DNA of 64,000 bases from an uncultured Porphyromonadaceae bacterium (GCA_902495075.1 CABUVO010000005.1:1-64000); one strand, 5' to 3'. Counted from the stretch's first letter, positions 50,915 to 59,987 are shown. The notes: generated by a model not told the origin, from the sequence alone. Numbers and translations: made by a program.

Positions 50915-53635
50915 ATGAAACTGCATCCTATCATCATTGCGGCTCTATTGTTGTCTTTCCAGGCATGGAGCGAAGTTCTTGACCTTTCGGGCAAATGGCG
51001 AGTGAAACTGAACGGTGACACTGCGTCATGCCAAATGCCTCTCCCCGGCACAACCGATGACGCGCAATTAGGAAAAGCGCTTGATCTGGAACCGGAACTT
51101 GCAAAGCCACAGTTGCTGAGATTGGCGCGTAAACACAGTTATGTCGGTCCAGCTGTGTATTCTAAAGATTTCTATGTCACAAAAGATATGGCACACAAAC
51201 CTTTGATGTTGACTTTGGGACGCGTTATATGGACAAGTAGCGTGTCGGTCGACGGAGTTATGTTGCCGGAAGAGGGAGAAAGCCTCACCACTCCTCACAG
51301 ATTCACAATTCCGGATGGTCTTGCAGAAGGAGAACATAGAATAGACATCACGATTGACAACAGACGTAAATATGACACATCCGTGAATCTTCTTGCTCAT
51401 TCCTATACCGATGATACGCAGATTCGCTGGAATGGTGTTCTTGGGGAATTAAGTTTGTCGGTGATTCCTGAGAAAGAGATCTCGGAAATCAGAGTGTATC
51501 CGGATGTAAAGAATAAGTCGCTTCGGATAGCTGTAAAGATAAATAATAATACCGGACGTAAATACAGTGACAAGATTTCAATCCAAGGAGATAACGGATT
51601 GAATTTTAAAGAAAATATAAAGCTTAATCCCGGTGAAAACCGCATAGAGACAATTATTCCCCTTTCTGAAGATACGAAACTTTGGAGTGATATTACGCCT
51701 GTTTTGTATTCCTTTACATGTAGTTTAAAAAGCGGGGATAAGAAGAGTTTGAAATATGGTTTGCGAGAGGTGAGTGCAGAAGGTAAAACACTAAAGTTGA
51801 ATGGCAAGCCTTTGTTTCTGAGAGGCACGCTTGAGTGCTGCATATTCCCTCTTACCGGTTATCCTCCAATGAATAAGGATGGATGGGAGAAAGTGATGAA
51901 GTCGGCACAGGAATGGGGACTGAATCATTTGCGTTTTCATAGCTGGTGTCCACCCGAAGCTGCTTTTGAGGTGGCTGACAGTTTGGGTATGCTTTTGCAG
52001 GTCGAGTTGCCCGCATGGGCTACAAATCTTGGTGATTTTACTTCGGCAGAGAGATTCCTTGAGAATGAGTTTTATCGTATATCCTCTGAATACGGCAATC
52101 ATCCGTCGTTCGCATTTATGACGTGCGGCAACGAAATGCAATGGGATTTCGATTGGATGAACAATATGGTTGCGGAAATGCGCAAACATGATCCTCGTCA
52201 TCTTTATTCTGCCTCTACATTTACTTTCGAGAAAGGGCATGGAATAAAGCCGGAACCGAATGATCAGTATTACGTAACGCAATGGACCGCCGATGGCTGG
52301 GTGCGTGGACAGGGTGTCTTTGATACGCAAGAACCACGGTTTGATCAGAATTTTTCCGGTTCAATGGGATGTGTGGATGTGCCGTTGGTTTCTCATGAGA
52401 TCGGTCAGTATTCGGTGTATCCCAATCTTGACGAGATAGAGAAATATACCGGCGTTTTGCGTCCCTTAAATTTTGAGGCTATCAGAGAAGACTTGCGTAA
52501 AAAAGGTAGGCTTGACAAGGCGCAAAGTTATCTTAAAGCGTCGGGTAAGCTTGCTTCAATCTTGTATAAAGAGGAGATTGAGAGAGCTCTTAAGACTCCC
52601 GGATTTTCTGGTTATCAGTTATTAGGACTTCAAGATTTCCCCGGTCAGGGCACTGCCCTTGTGGGATTGGTGGATGCTTTCTGGGAGAATAAGGGTATAG
52701 TTTCGCCGGAATGGTTCAGACAATTTTGTGCTCCGGTTGTGCCTCTGGCAAGTTTCGAGAAAGCTGTGTATACCTCCAACGAACAATTTGATGCGCAGCT
52801 TGACGTGACTAATTATTTGAAAGAATTCAACTATCCGGTGACATTTGAATGGTCGTTGGCAGATACTGAGGGTAACAAATATGCGGATGGTGTGTGTCAG
52901 GCTGAAAAGATGCCGATGGGGTGGAATAATATCGGTAAAATCAAAGTCGGTCTTGACAAGGTGGCTTCTCCTGCGAAACTTGTATTATCAGTGAAATGTA
53001 CGAACCCGGACATAAAATGTGACAATTCCTGGAATATCTGGGTATATCCCCCTGCAAATAAAGAAATAACAGCGGGAGATGTATTTGTCACGTCATCATT
53101 TGATGAAGCAAACAAGATGCTTGAGAAGGGATGCGATGTATTGCTGGCTCCTTCAAAAGAGAGTGTGAATGGTATCGAGAGCAAGTTTGTGCCTGTATTC
53201 TGGAGTCCGGTGCATTTCCCCGATCAGGCGGGAGGCATGGGAATTATGTGCGATACGGAGCATCCATCGTTGCAAGAATTTCCTAATGATGGTCACTCTG
53301 ACTGGCAATGGTGGAATATCGTGAAAAATGCCGTTGTAATGAATCTCGATGAAACACCCGGATTAGATCCTATATTGGAAGTTGTGGATAATTTTGTCAG
53401 CAACCGGCAACTGGGACTTATTGCAGAAGCGAAAGTAGGAAAAGGAAGACTTCTCCTATGTTCAATAGATCTGTTGAATCTCAAGGATAAGAAGCCGGAA
53501 GCAGCGCAATTGCTGCGAAGCTTGCTCAACTATATGAACAGCGGCAAATTCAATCCTTCCAAGGAATCCACGATGGAATCAATTATGAAATTCAATAACT
53601 TCGCAGTCGCGCATATTGGATCCGTCAATGGTTAG
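50915..53635 (+). CDS. Glycoside hydrolase family 2 protein (beta-galactosidase-like)
   Basis: 906 aa from ATG 50915, signal peptide KLHPIIIAALLLSFQAWS. The order jelly-roll (LSGKWRVKLNGDTASCQMPL), immunoglobulin-like domain, TIM barrel (LFLRGTLECCIFPLTG, WGLNHLRFHSWCPPEAAFEV, MTCGNEM with the acid/base Glu) and extra C-terminal domains is the GH2 plan. Exact substrate (beta-galactoside, glucuronide or mannoside) is not clear. The 3' end overlaps the convergent yfcE-like gene by 57 bp. Confidence 0.9.
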   Translation: MKLHPIIIAALLLSFQAWSEVLDLSGKWRVKLNGDTASCQMPLPGTTDDAQLGKALDLEPELAKPQLLRLARKHSYVGPAVYSKDFYVTKDMAHKPLMLTLGRVIWTSSVSVDGVMLPEEGESLTTPHRFTIPDGLAEGEHRIDITIDNRRKYDTSVNLLAHSYTDDTQIRWNGVLGELSLSVIPEKEISEIRVYPDVKNKSLRIAVKINNNTGRKYSDKISIQGDNGLNFKENIKLNPGENRIETIIPLSEDTKLWSDITPVLYSFTCSLKSGDKKSLKYGLREVSAEGKTLKLNGKPLFLRGTLECCIFPLTGYPPMNKDGWEKVMKSAQEWGLNHLRFHSWCPPEAAFEVADSLGMLLQVELPAWATNLGDFTSAERFLENEFYRISSEYGNHPSFAFMTCGNEMQWDFDWMNNMVAEMRKHDPRHLYSASTFTFEKGHGIKPEPNDQYYVTQWTADGWVRGQGVFDTQEPRFDQNFSGSMGCVDVPLVSHEIGQYSVYPNLDEIEKYTGVLRPLNFEAIREDLRKKGRLDKAQSYLKASGKLASILYKEEIERALKTPGFSGYQLLGLQDFPGQGTALVGLVDAFWENKGIVSPEWFRQFCAPVVPLASFEKAVYTSNEQFDAQLDVTNYLKEFNYPVTFEWSLADTEGNKYADGVCQAEKMPMGWNNIGKIKVGLDKVASPAKLVLSVKCTNPDIKCDNSWNIWVYPPANKEITAGDVFVTSSFDEANKMLEKGCDVLLAPSKESVNGIESKFVPVFWSPVHFPDQAGGMGIMCDTEHPSLQEFPNDGHSDWQWWNIVKNAVVMNLDETPGLDPILEVVDNFVSNRQLGLIAEAKVGKGRLLLCSIDLLNLKDKKPEAAQLLRSLLNYMNSGKFNPSKESTMESIMKFNNFAVAHIGSVNG

Positions 53636-54070
53636 TCGCACAAGGGTTCGCACTTTCTGCCACCCTTGGTTTCCCGCAGCACCGGGATTGATATGCAGCA
53701 GATTTAATTCTTTGTCGAACATTATCTTCAATAAATGAGAGTGGCCGTCAACCATAAGGTTGATGGCTTCTTCTTTAAGGAGCTTTTTCATACCGGGTGA
53801 CCATTTTCCCGGATAACCGCCAATATGTGTGAGCAAGACTTTGACTCCCTCTATTGTGAATATTTCGATCTCGGGACACTTCCGTTTCACCATGCCGTGA
53901 TCTATGTTTCCTGAGACAGCTCTTACGGGAGCTATCTCAGCAAGACGTTCTATTATGGTATAGTCACCGATATCTCCGGCGTGCCATATTTCATCACAAT
54001 CTTTGAAATGTGAGGCATAACGGTCGTCCCATAATCCATGCGTGTCGCTTAGAATACCGATCCTTTTCAT
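53579..54070 (-). CDS. YfcE-type metallophosphoesterase
   Basis: 163 aa from ATG 54070 (MKRIGILSDTHG); upstream codons to 54088 are unlikely. Motifs DTHG, GDIGDY, GNIDH, THIGGYPG and GHSH give the full calcineurin-like metal site. YfcE/MJ0936-type enzymes hydrolyse phosphodiesters such as cyclic nucleotides in vitro. Its 3' end overlaps the GH2 gene tail-to-tail. Confidence 0.92.
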   Translation of the reverse strand: MKRIGILSDTHGLWDDRYASHFKDCDEIWHAGDIGDYTIIERLAEIAPVRAVSGNIDHGMVKRKCPEIEIFTIEGVKVLLTHIGGYPGKWSPGMKKLLKEEAINLMVDGHSHLLKIMFDKELNLLHINPGAAGNQGWQKVRTLVRLTIDGSNMRDCEVIEFHN

Positions 54071-54184
54071 GTCAGCAATAATTTCCAATAAATTTCACGC
54101 AAAATTAATGAAAAATCCGTTTTCCGAACAGCGTTAGGAAAGGTAAAAGGTTATAGGGAATAGGTTAAAGGGGAGAATTGGCGC

Positions 54185-54629
54185 GCCTCAACCATCATAT
54201 TAAGGATTTATAGCATCGCGGATCCCTCTCACCTTGCGGTGTTTTAGGTAGGATGCGAACAGGGCGGATGGCACGCGGATTCCTTGATATCCAAGAAACC
54301 ATACTCGAAAAGCCTATCGCGGATTCATATGCCTTGCGGCATATGACTGGATTCGCGGATTGTAGCCGATGGTTTCGGATAATATCGCCGCAGTAGGAGA
54401 CATATCCCGGATGAATACATTTGCGGATGGATCCGTAGCCATCTGCTTCAATCCGTTGACTCTCCGTCGGCAGCCGATGGCTGCCGAATCCGCTGTGGCT
54501 CAAATTCCGGATCTGGCTCGACTTGAAAAAATAAATCCGCGTTCCATCCGCCATATCAGTGTCTTCTCCCGCTATGCCACAGGCATGGAGGGGATCCGCG
54601 ATGCTGTAAATCCTTAATATGATTGAGGC
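54185..54629. repeat. 445-bp foldback element with GCGGAT repeats
   Basis: The outer arms 54185-54225 (GCCTCAACCATCATATTAAG...) and 54592-54629 are inverted repeats with one 3-nt indel and one mismatch. Similarity continues inward: the minus frame of the left arm reads NPRAIRPVRILP, the plus frame of the right arm NPRSIRHISVFS. Local hairpins are at 54230-54241, 54326-54345 (CATATGCC/GGCATATG), 54469-54485 (GGCAGCC/GGCTGCC) and 54574-54586. GCGGAT occurs about six times on the left and ATCCGC about four times on the right. No plausible gene; a non-autonomous mobile or structural element. Confidence 0.7.
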
Positions 54630-54639
54630 TTGCCAATCC

Positions 54640-54680
54640 TTACTTCTTACTTATTACTTCTTACTTATTACTTATTACTT
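54640..54680. repeat. TTACTTCTTACTTAT simple repeat
   Basis: Short tandem copies of TTACTTATTAC/TTACTTC directly after the foldback element. Length may vary between strains. Confidence 0.6.
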
Positions 54681-54742
54681 TTTATTTTATCTGGTACAGC
54701 CCGATAGGGGGATATAAATAATTAACAAATTTTAACAATAAA

Positions 54743-54809
54743 AACTAATTAATTAGTTGTAAGAACGAATAAATTAGTTTACCTTTGCAGAAACTAATTA
54801 ATTAGTTTC
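54743..54809 (+). promoter_or_regulatory. BlaI-type promoter with two palindromic operators
   Basis: AACTAATTAATTAGTT (54743-54758) and GAAACTAATTAATTAGTTTC (54790-54809) are perfect palindromes sharing one core, with a half-site AAATTAGTTT at 54771-54780. The -7 box TACCTTTG (54780-54787) lies between them, so a dimeric repressor on both sites would block transcription of blaI-blaR1. Confidence 0.8.
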
Positions 54810-54890
54810 TTTTAAATCTGAAAGTATCAAAGAAACAAGGTGGTTGTTCATATGAATTGAACGATCGCTTGGAAGAAATAGAGAAGAGAT

Positions 54891-55271
54891 ATGAAAGCCG
54901 GAAGGAAAAAACAGATTCTCACAGAGAAAGAGAGTATAATCATGAACATGCTCTGGGACAATGGACCTATGTTTGTCAGAGAAATGCTTGAACATTATCC
55001 AGAACCACGTCCTCATTTCAACACTGTCTCTACCCTTGTACGTATTTTGGAAGGGAAGGGGTATGTGAGTCACGAAGTGGTTGGCAACTCTCATCGTTTT
55101 TTTGCAACGGTTGATAAAACCGCTTTTCAAGAACGAGGAATAGCAGATGTTATCAAAAATTATTTCAATAATTCTTATAAAATGGCTGTTTCTGCGCTTG
55201 TGGAGGATGAAAAACTTTCAGTTGACGATCTGAAGGAGATTATTCAATATATAGAAAACAAGAATCGTTAA
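54891..55271 (+). CDS. BlaI/MecI/CopY family repressor
   Basis: 126 aa. The winged helix (LTEKESIIMNMLWDNGPMFV, PHFNTVSTLVRILEGKGYVS, HEVVGNSHRFFATVDKTAF) matches BlaI/MecI repressors, which bind palindromic operators and leave them when cleaved by a BlaR1-type protease. The two upstream palindromes are its probable sites. An M56 protease gene follows after 87 nt. Confidence 0.93.
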   Translation: MKAGRKKQILTEKESIIMNMLWDNGPMFVREMLEHYPEPRPHFNTVSTLVRILEGKGYVSHEVVGNSHRFFATVDKTAFQERGIADVIKNYFNNSYKMAVSALVEDEKLSVDDLKEIIQYIENKNR

Positions 55272-55358
55272 CATTTCTATTTTCTTTCAGCGTTCTGAGA
55301 GTCGGGATTAAATAGCGAATTTGTTTAAGAAATTTCAGATTCTAAAAATTACAATCAT

Positions 55359-56870
55359 ATGGGAGATATTCTATCTTTTACTTTGACTTCAGGAATCATC
55401 CTGTTATGTCTTTATCTTCCCTACAAGCTTCTATTGGCACGGGAGAATCAGCATCGGTTAAACAGATTGATTCTATTGGGAATGTATCTGTTGGCTATAA
55501 TTGTGCCATTATTAAAACCTGTTTCATTCTTTGTGAGAAATACCGACAGCACTCCTTCTGTCGCTGGTGCTGTTGCCAACATCGAGATTGGACCGCTCAC
55601 CGGGGGCATAATCGAATCCGAAACTCCCGGATGGACAAGGATTGTGTTGTGGATATATGTTATCGGAATGGTAATCACGTTATGCCGTTTTGTATGGGCT
55701 TATATAAAACTTTCGAACATAATCAGAAAGGGACGTAAAGAAAAAATGGATGGTTATACACTTGTAATCACCGGTGATGAATCGCGCTCTCCGTTTAGTT
55801 GGAAAAAATACGTGGTTGTTGGAGATAAGAAGGACACAGAAGAGTGTAGGGCAGTCATTGTTCATGAATTGCGTCATCTTTCCGCTCGTCACAGCATGGA
55901 TCTAATCATTGCTCAGATATATGCGATTGCTGTGTGGTATAATCCGGTGTCGTGGCTAATGATAGATGAGCTTAAGACAGTCCATGAATATGAAGCTGAC
56001 GAAGCAGTGATTGATTCAGGGGTAAATTTAAAGGAATATCAAATGCTATTAATAAAAAAAGCTGTTGGCGCGAGATTGCCGTCACTTGCCAACAGCTTGA
56101 ATCACAGTAAACTTCAAAAAAGAATAACTATGATGTACCAGTCAAAATCGAAAATGGCGGGTAAATTCAGCAGCCTTGCGCTCGTTCCCGCCCTTGCCAT
56201 CGGCATGGCAGTAGTGTCTATCCCAGCAGTAGCATCTCTCATCTCGGATGCGTCTGAAGCCTCTTTGGTTGATCCAGTAGGCAAAGTTACAAAAAATTCC
56301 GTGGATTCGGAAATGGTTGCTTCCGGATCGTTCCAGAACGTTTCTCAGGTAATGGATGCATCGGAAACAGAGACTTTGTCGATTTCCGAAACGGAATCAA
56401 AGTCGGAGTCTGTAAAGGCAGAAGATTTCCTCTCTTCCGAGGAGGGAATGTCTTCGGAAATAACCTCAGCAGTGGCAAATCCTACTACTGAACAGATGGA
56501 TAAGAAGAAAGAAGAGAAGGTTTATCTTGCGGTAGAAAAGCAGGCTGAGTTTCCCGGAGGGACGAAAGCTATGATGGAATGGCTCGGGAATAATATCCGA
56601 TATCCTGAAGATGCATTCAAGGCAGATATGCAAGGTCGTGTGATTGTTAAGTTCGTTGTAAATAAAGACGGAAGCATTTCTGATGCCTCTATATTGAAAA
56701 GTGTATCACCATCTCTCGATCAGGAAGCAGTGCGTGTCGTGATGGCAATGCCGAAATGGGCACCCGGGGAAAACAATGGTGAGAAGGTTGCTTCTTATTT
56801 TCATCTTCCTGTCGTATTCAAGCTTTCCAATCCTGAACCGGCAGATACTACAAAGACTCAAAAGAAATAA
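55359..56870 (+). CDS. M56 (BlaR1-like) protease with C-terminal TonB domain
   Basis: 503 aa. N-terminal membrane helices surround an M56 peptidase: HELRH (169-173) with the third ligand in HEYEAD (209-214). A further membrane segment is at about 265-285. A Ser/Glu-rich linker leads to a C-terminal TonB-like domain (about 395-495: FPGGTKAMMEWLGNNIRYPE, GRVIVKFVVNKDGSI). It likely senses envelope stress and triggers BlaI cleavage; Bacteroidetes versions often carry TonB rather than a penicillin-binding sensor. Antibiotic resistance is not implied by sequence. Confidence 0.93.
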   Translation: MGDILSFTLTSGIILLCLYLPYKLLLARENQHRLNRLILLGMYLLAIIVPLLKPVSFFVRNTDSTPSVAGAVANIEIGPLTGGIIESETPGWTRIVLWIYVIGMVITLCRFVWAYIKLSNIIRKGRKEKMDGYTLVITGDESRSPFSWKKYVVVGDKKDTEECRAVIVHELRHLSARHSMDLIIAQIYAIAVWYNPVSWLMIDELKTVHEYEADEAVIDSGVNLKEYQMLLIKKAVGARLPSLANSLNHSKLQKRITMMYQSKSKMAGKFSSLALVPALAIGMAVVSIPAVASLISDASEASLVDPVGKVTKNSVDSEMVASGSFQNVSQVMDASETETLSISETESKSESVKAEDFLSSEEGMSSEITSAVANPTTEQMDKKKEEKVYLAVEKQAEFPGGTKAMMEWLGNNIRYPEDAFKADMQGRVIVKFVVNKDGSISDASILKSVSPSLDQEAVRVVMAMPKWAPGENNGEKVASYFHLPVVFKLSNPEPADTTKTQKK

Positions 56871-56905
56871 CCGATTTTCTTACTTAGTTTTAATTTAGAG
56901 AATTA

Positions 56906-56939
56906 GAGGTGTCTAAGGATTATTGTTCTTAGGCACCTC
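56906..56939 (+). terminator. Terminator after the M56-TonB gene
   Basis: GAGGTGTCTAAG (56906-56917) pairs with CTTAGGCACCTC (56928-56939), one G-U type pair, followed by TGTTATT. Confidence 0.75.
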
Positions 56940-57072
56940 TGTTATTGAAAATCAATTCCTTGACAACAACTATCTTAGGCACTCAAACCATCAAATTACT
57001 TGCCTCCGCACTGCATTGAAAATCCAATACATAAGTATTCATCGCATCACCGACCGCTCATTCCGCCAATAA

Positions 57073-57372
57073 CTAATTATATAACCATAGAAAAGTTATG
57101 TTATCACAATATATTGTACCTCGTCGTGAATCTATTGTGTCATTATCCCAACCCGTACCCAATGCTTTTTTTATTTCCTCCAATGGCGTAATGGTATTTA
57201 ATTTAATAAGCATCACTCCATAACCATTAACTTTATAATATGGCTTTAGAGATTTAACTATTGAATAATCTGTCGCATTTATAATAGTGCAAAATTCTTT
57301 AAGAAACACACTCATACGTTCCGCAATATTCCCTGATATAGTATTGGTTATGATACGCAGATAGTAACTCAT
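57073..57372 (-). CDS. 99-aa protein, third gene of KilA-N operon
   Basis: Start at ATG 57372 (MSYYLRIITNT), which overlaps the stop of the previous gene (ATGA); longer frames to 57456 lie within that gene. Aromatic-rich end (LGTGWDNDTIDSRRGTIYCD then NITFLWLYN). I do not recognise a family; size and style recall immunity-type proteins but this is only an impression. Region 56940-57072 shows nothing else. Confidence 0.6.
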   Translation of the reverse strand: MSYYLRIITNTISGNIAERMSVFLKEFCTIINATDYSIVKSLKPYYKVNGYGVMLIKLNTITPLEEIKKALGTGWDNDTIDSRRGTIYCDNITFLWLYN

Positions 57373-57626
57373 TTCTTTTCCCCTTTCTTCCATAGGCAAA
57401 TAAATAAGAATATAATTATCACCAAATCTATAAATGATAATATATGGTATGCCCAAAAAAGTTTTATGTTCTTATCGACATAATAGACGAACCATTCCTG
57501 CGCTATCTCGGCGCACCAAGCACCGGAAAAATCCATTATCTGTAAATAGTTGTGCAATACCTCTATATGCGCATAAGTCAATAAGGTGATCCCAACTATA
57601 CCCAATATCTTCTGCCACTTCTTCAT
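57369..57626 (-). CDS. 85-aa two-helix membrane protein, second gene of KilA-N operon
   Basis: Two hydrophobic segments (ILGIVGITLLTYAHIEVLH and AYHILSFIDLVIIIFLFICL) flank a short soluble loop; C-terminus is Lys-rich. Start overlaps the KilA-N stop by 4 nt and its stop overlaps the next gene by 4 nt, so all three are translationally coupled. No family recognised. Confidence 0.6.
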   Translation of the reverse strand: MKKWQKILGIVGITLLTYAHIEVLHNYLQIMDFSGAWCAEIAQEWFVYYVDKNIKLFWAYHILSFIDLVIIIFLFICLWKKGEKK

Positions 57627-58432
57627 TTCAGCAACTTCCTATCGTTGTCGCCGCTTTCCAGCACGCTCATCTGGTGGATAGCGATTTGGTTCAGCTTCAC
57701 AAGCCGCTCGCTCTGCGTCATGCCTTGCTCGATGAAAACCGCATTGAGGTTTTCCATATTCGACAAGCATATAAGCTCGTTGATTGTAGCGTAATCGCGT
57801 ATGTTGCCTTTCAGGTCAGGATTGGCATCGCGCCATTGCTTTGCCGTCTCACCAAACATCGCTACATTCAGCACATCAGCTTCACTGGCATATATAATAC
57901 TTGCCTGTGCCGGAGTAACCTTCGCAGGGACAAGGTTCTGCTTTATGGCATCGGTATGTATACGGTAGTTGATTTTCGACAGCTCACGTTTCGCCGACCA
58001 TCCCAACAACCGCTGTTCCTCCGTTTTGAGCCGCTGAAATTCCTTGACGATGTAGAGTTCAAACTCAACAGAAATCCAGCTTGCGAACTTCAATGCAATG
58101 TCTTTATGCGCATATGTTCCACCATAACGCCCTGATTTAGCAATTACACCAATGGCGTTTGTCGCATCCGTCCATTTCTTTGGCGACAGCGTAAATGCGT
58201 TTAGCCCGGCCTGCCGTCTAAACCCCTCGAATTCGGTGGGTTTAAAATTCGGATTGTAAAGCTGTTCCCAAATGCCCAAATATTCTATTGTGTTACGGTT
58301 GCGCAACCAGTTTGCAATCACAGCGTTAGGTTCATCGCTTTTATGTCGTGCCAAATCGGTCAACGAAATATAATCATCCCCATTGACGGCGATAATTGTA
58401 ATATTGGTATTTTGAACTGTAATCTTTGCCAT
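57623..58432 (-). CDS. KilA-N domain protein
   Basis: 269 aa. KilA-N (phage-type DNA-binding domain) is clear in residues about 15-125: DDYISLTDLARHKSDEPNAV, NWLRNRNTIEYLGIWEQL, NPNFKPTEFEGF, TDATNAIGVIAKSGRYGGTY, AHKDIALKFASWISVEFELY. The C-terminal half is charged and helical. Such proteins appear in phages and mobile islands. It is the first of three coupled genes; a minus-strand -7 box is at 58462-58469. A decayed copy of part of it lies at 60222-60266. Confidence 0.9.
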   Translation of the reverse strand: MAKITVQNTNITIIAVNGDDYISLTDLARHKSDEPNAVIANWLRNRNTIEYLGIWEQLYNPNFKPTEFEGFRRQAGLNAFTLSPKKWTDATNAIGVIAKSGRYGGTYAHKDIALKFASWISVEFELYIVKEFQRLKTEEQRLLGWSAKRELSKINYRIHTDAIKQNLVPAKVTPAQASIIYASEADVLNVAMFGETAKQWRDANPDLKGNIRDYATINELICLSNMENLNAVFIEQGMTQSERLVKLNQIAIHQMSVLESGDNDRKLLK

Positions 58433-58461
58433 TGTTTCAGATAGGGGTATATGCTAATACG

Positions 58462-58469
58462 CAAAGTTA
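58462..58469 (-). promoter_or_regulatory. -7 box of the KilA-N operon
   Basis: TAACTTTG on the minus strand, 30 nt before the ATG. In the gap 58470-58772 I see only AT-rich text and a weak short frame (58564-58752) that I do not support. Confidence 0.55.
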
Positions 58470-58772
58470 CACATTTTCGCTGACATACAGCGTATTCCCT
58501 TGAAATTTCGTGCCTCTTTGCTTTTAATTCTAAATCATAAAAATATCTATCAACTGTTAAGATTTAGTTAAATCTTTCATTCAACATACACACCTTTTCT
58601 AATCCATTCACTCCCTCTTTTCCCTTAACGGATAGTTGTACTGTTATTTTCTCATGTGATTGATTATCAGTGATAAAGCCATTGAAAATCAATCCCACAT
58701 GGAGTTTCGGAGGGCAAAACGGTGACAAATGGCTGCGGAAAGCGGTCGGCACATGGCTCTGCTACTATGCAA

Positions 58773-59987
58773 TTATAATTTTTTTATGATTTTCGCCGGA
58801 ACTCCGCCAACCATTGTGTAAGGCTCCACATCCTTCGTTACGACAGCTCCTGCGGCTACAACTGCCCCGTCTCCAATGGTTACGCCACCGATAATCATGG
58901 CGTTGGCTCCTATCCAACAGCCGTTGCCAATAGTTATAGGTTTTGCGAAAGTGCGCCAACGGTATTCGCCCGAATCCGAACTCCAATCCGGTGTGATACG
59001 TTCGGAGAGTGACGTCGGATGAGAGGCTGTGTTCATTTGTACACCAGGAGCTATAAGCACATCATTGCCGATTACGATAGAGTTGCAGTCATTAAGGATG
59101 CAACGATAGTTGATGCTGACATTATTTCCGACATGAATGTTGTCTCCAAATCCTATTATTGTGCCGTCACCAACCGAGACATTCGTGCCTACACTTCCAA
59201 ATAGTTCGCGTATCATATCGTACCGTTTTGAATGGTCGGCATAAGGAAGCGAGTTGTAGCGTAGCATCCAGTCGGTGGCACGCGCTTTCCTGTCGAGGAA
59301 CACAGAGCTATGACAGTCGTAAATCTCACCTGCCATGCATTTGTCCTGTTCTGTCATTACATATTCCTCGTCACGACATCCTCCCAATATTGAAATAATT
59401 TTATTTAATTCCCTTTCATATTGATGCGCATTTTCAAAGTGGATAGCGTGCATGCCAAAATCACGGGCACCCTCTACATTTACAAGGGTATCATCTGTGA
59501 ACACACATTCATCCGGGTTCAAACCGAATTTACGGCAAAGACGTTCGTAAATTACCGGTGACGGTTTCACTACATGTTCTTCCGATGATATTATTTTTCC
59601 GTCAAGCAACTGGAATATTGGATACTGCTTCATGGTGGTATGTACCCGGCTGCACCAGTTGGTAAGACCATATAGTTTGTATCCTTCTGATTTTAGTTTG
59701 ACAAGCAAAGCCCGCATCCCTTTCATTTCACCGATTACAAATTCAGTATATCGGTTACCGAACTGCTGTATCTCACATACATACTGAGGCATAGCCTGCT
59801 GAATTTCATGGATTATCTGCGTGAAAGGACTTGCTTCACAATCAAGACGATCGTTCCACTTTTCCGCCATCAAATGATGAAGGAAGTCTTCTGCTTGCTC
59901 GTGAGAAGCAAATATTTCATCAAGAATGGTGAAATAATCATAATCCACAAGCACTTTGCCAAAATCAAATATCAAGTTCTTTATCAT
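58773..59987 (-). CDS. HAD phosphatase fused to hexapeptide-repeat acetyltransferase
   Basis: 404 aa. Residues 1-205 are a YihX-type HAD domain: FDFGKVLVDYD (nucleophile Asp8), LTNWCSRVHTT, Lys in HVVKPSP, and FTDDTLVNVEGA; YihX dephosphorylates alpha-glucose-1-phosphate. Residues about 212-404 are a left-handed beta-helix acetyltransferase of the maltose/galactoside type (MAGEIYDCHS, GDNIHVGNNVSINYRCILND, APGVQMNTASHP, WIGANAMIIGGVTIGDGAVV, VGGVPAKIIKKL). The join is in frame with no frameshift sign. Sugar-phosphate release and sugar O-acetylation may act in sequence. Confidence 0.9.
   Translation of the reverse strand: MIKNLIFDFGKVLVDYDYFTILDEIFASHEQAEDFLHHLMAEKWNDRLDCEASPFTQIIHEIQQAMPQYVCEIQQFGNRYTEFVIGEMKGMRALLVKLKSEGYKLYGLTNWCSRVHTTMKQYPIFQLLDGKIISSEEHVVKPSPVIYERLCRKFGLNPDECVFTDDTLVNVEGARDFGMHAIHFENAHQYERELNKIISILGGCRDEEYVMTEQDKCMAGEIYDCHSSVFLDRKARATDWMLRYNSLPYADHSKRYDMIRELFGSVGTNVSVGDGTIIGFGDNIHVGNNVSINYRCILNDCNSIVIGNDVLIAPGVQMNTASHPTSLSERITPDWSSDSGEYRWRTFAKPITIGNGCWIGANAMIIGGVTIGDGAVVAAGAVVTKDVEPYTMVGGVPAKIIKKL

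Noticed and set aside
54195..54617. Reading frames of 119 and 82 codons on the two strands within the foldback element
   Set aside because: Their similar ends (NPRxIR...) are explained by the inverted arms; composition follows hairpins and GCGGAT repeats rather than protein constraint.
58564..58752. 62-codon minus-strand frame upstream of the KilA-N operon
   Set aside because: No promoter box, no recognisable family and no coupling to neighbours.
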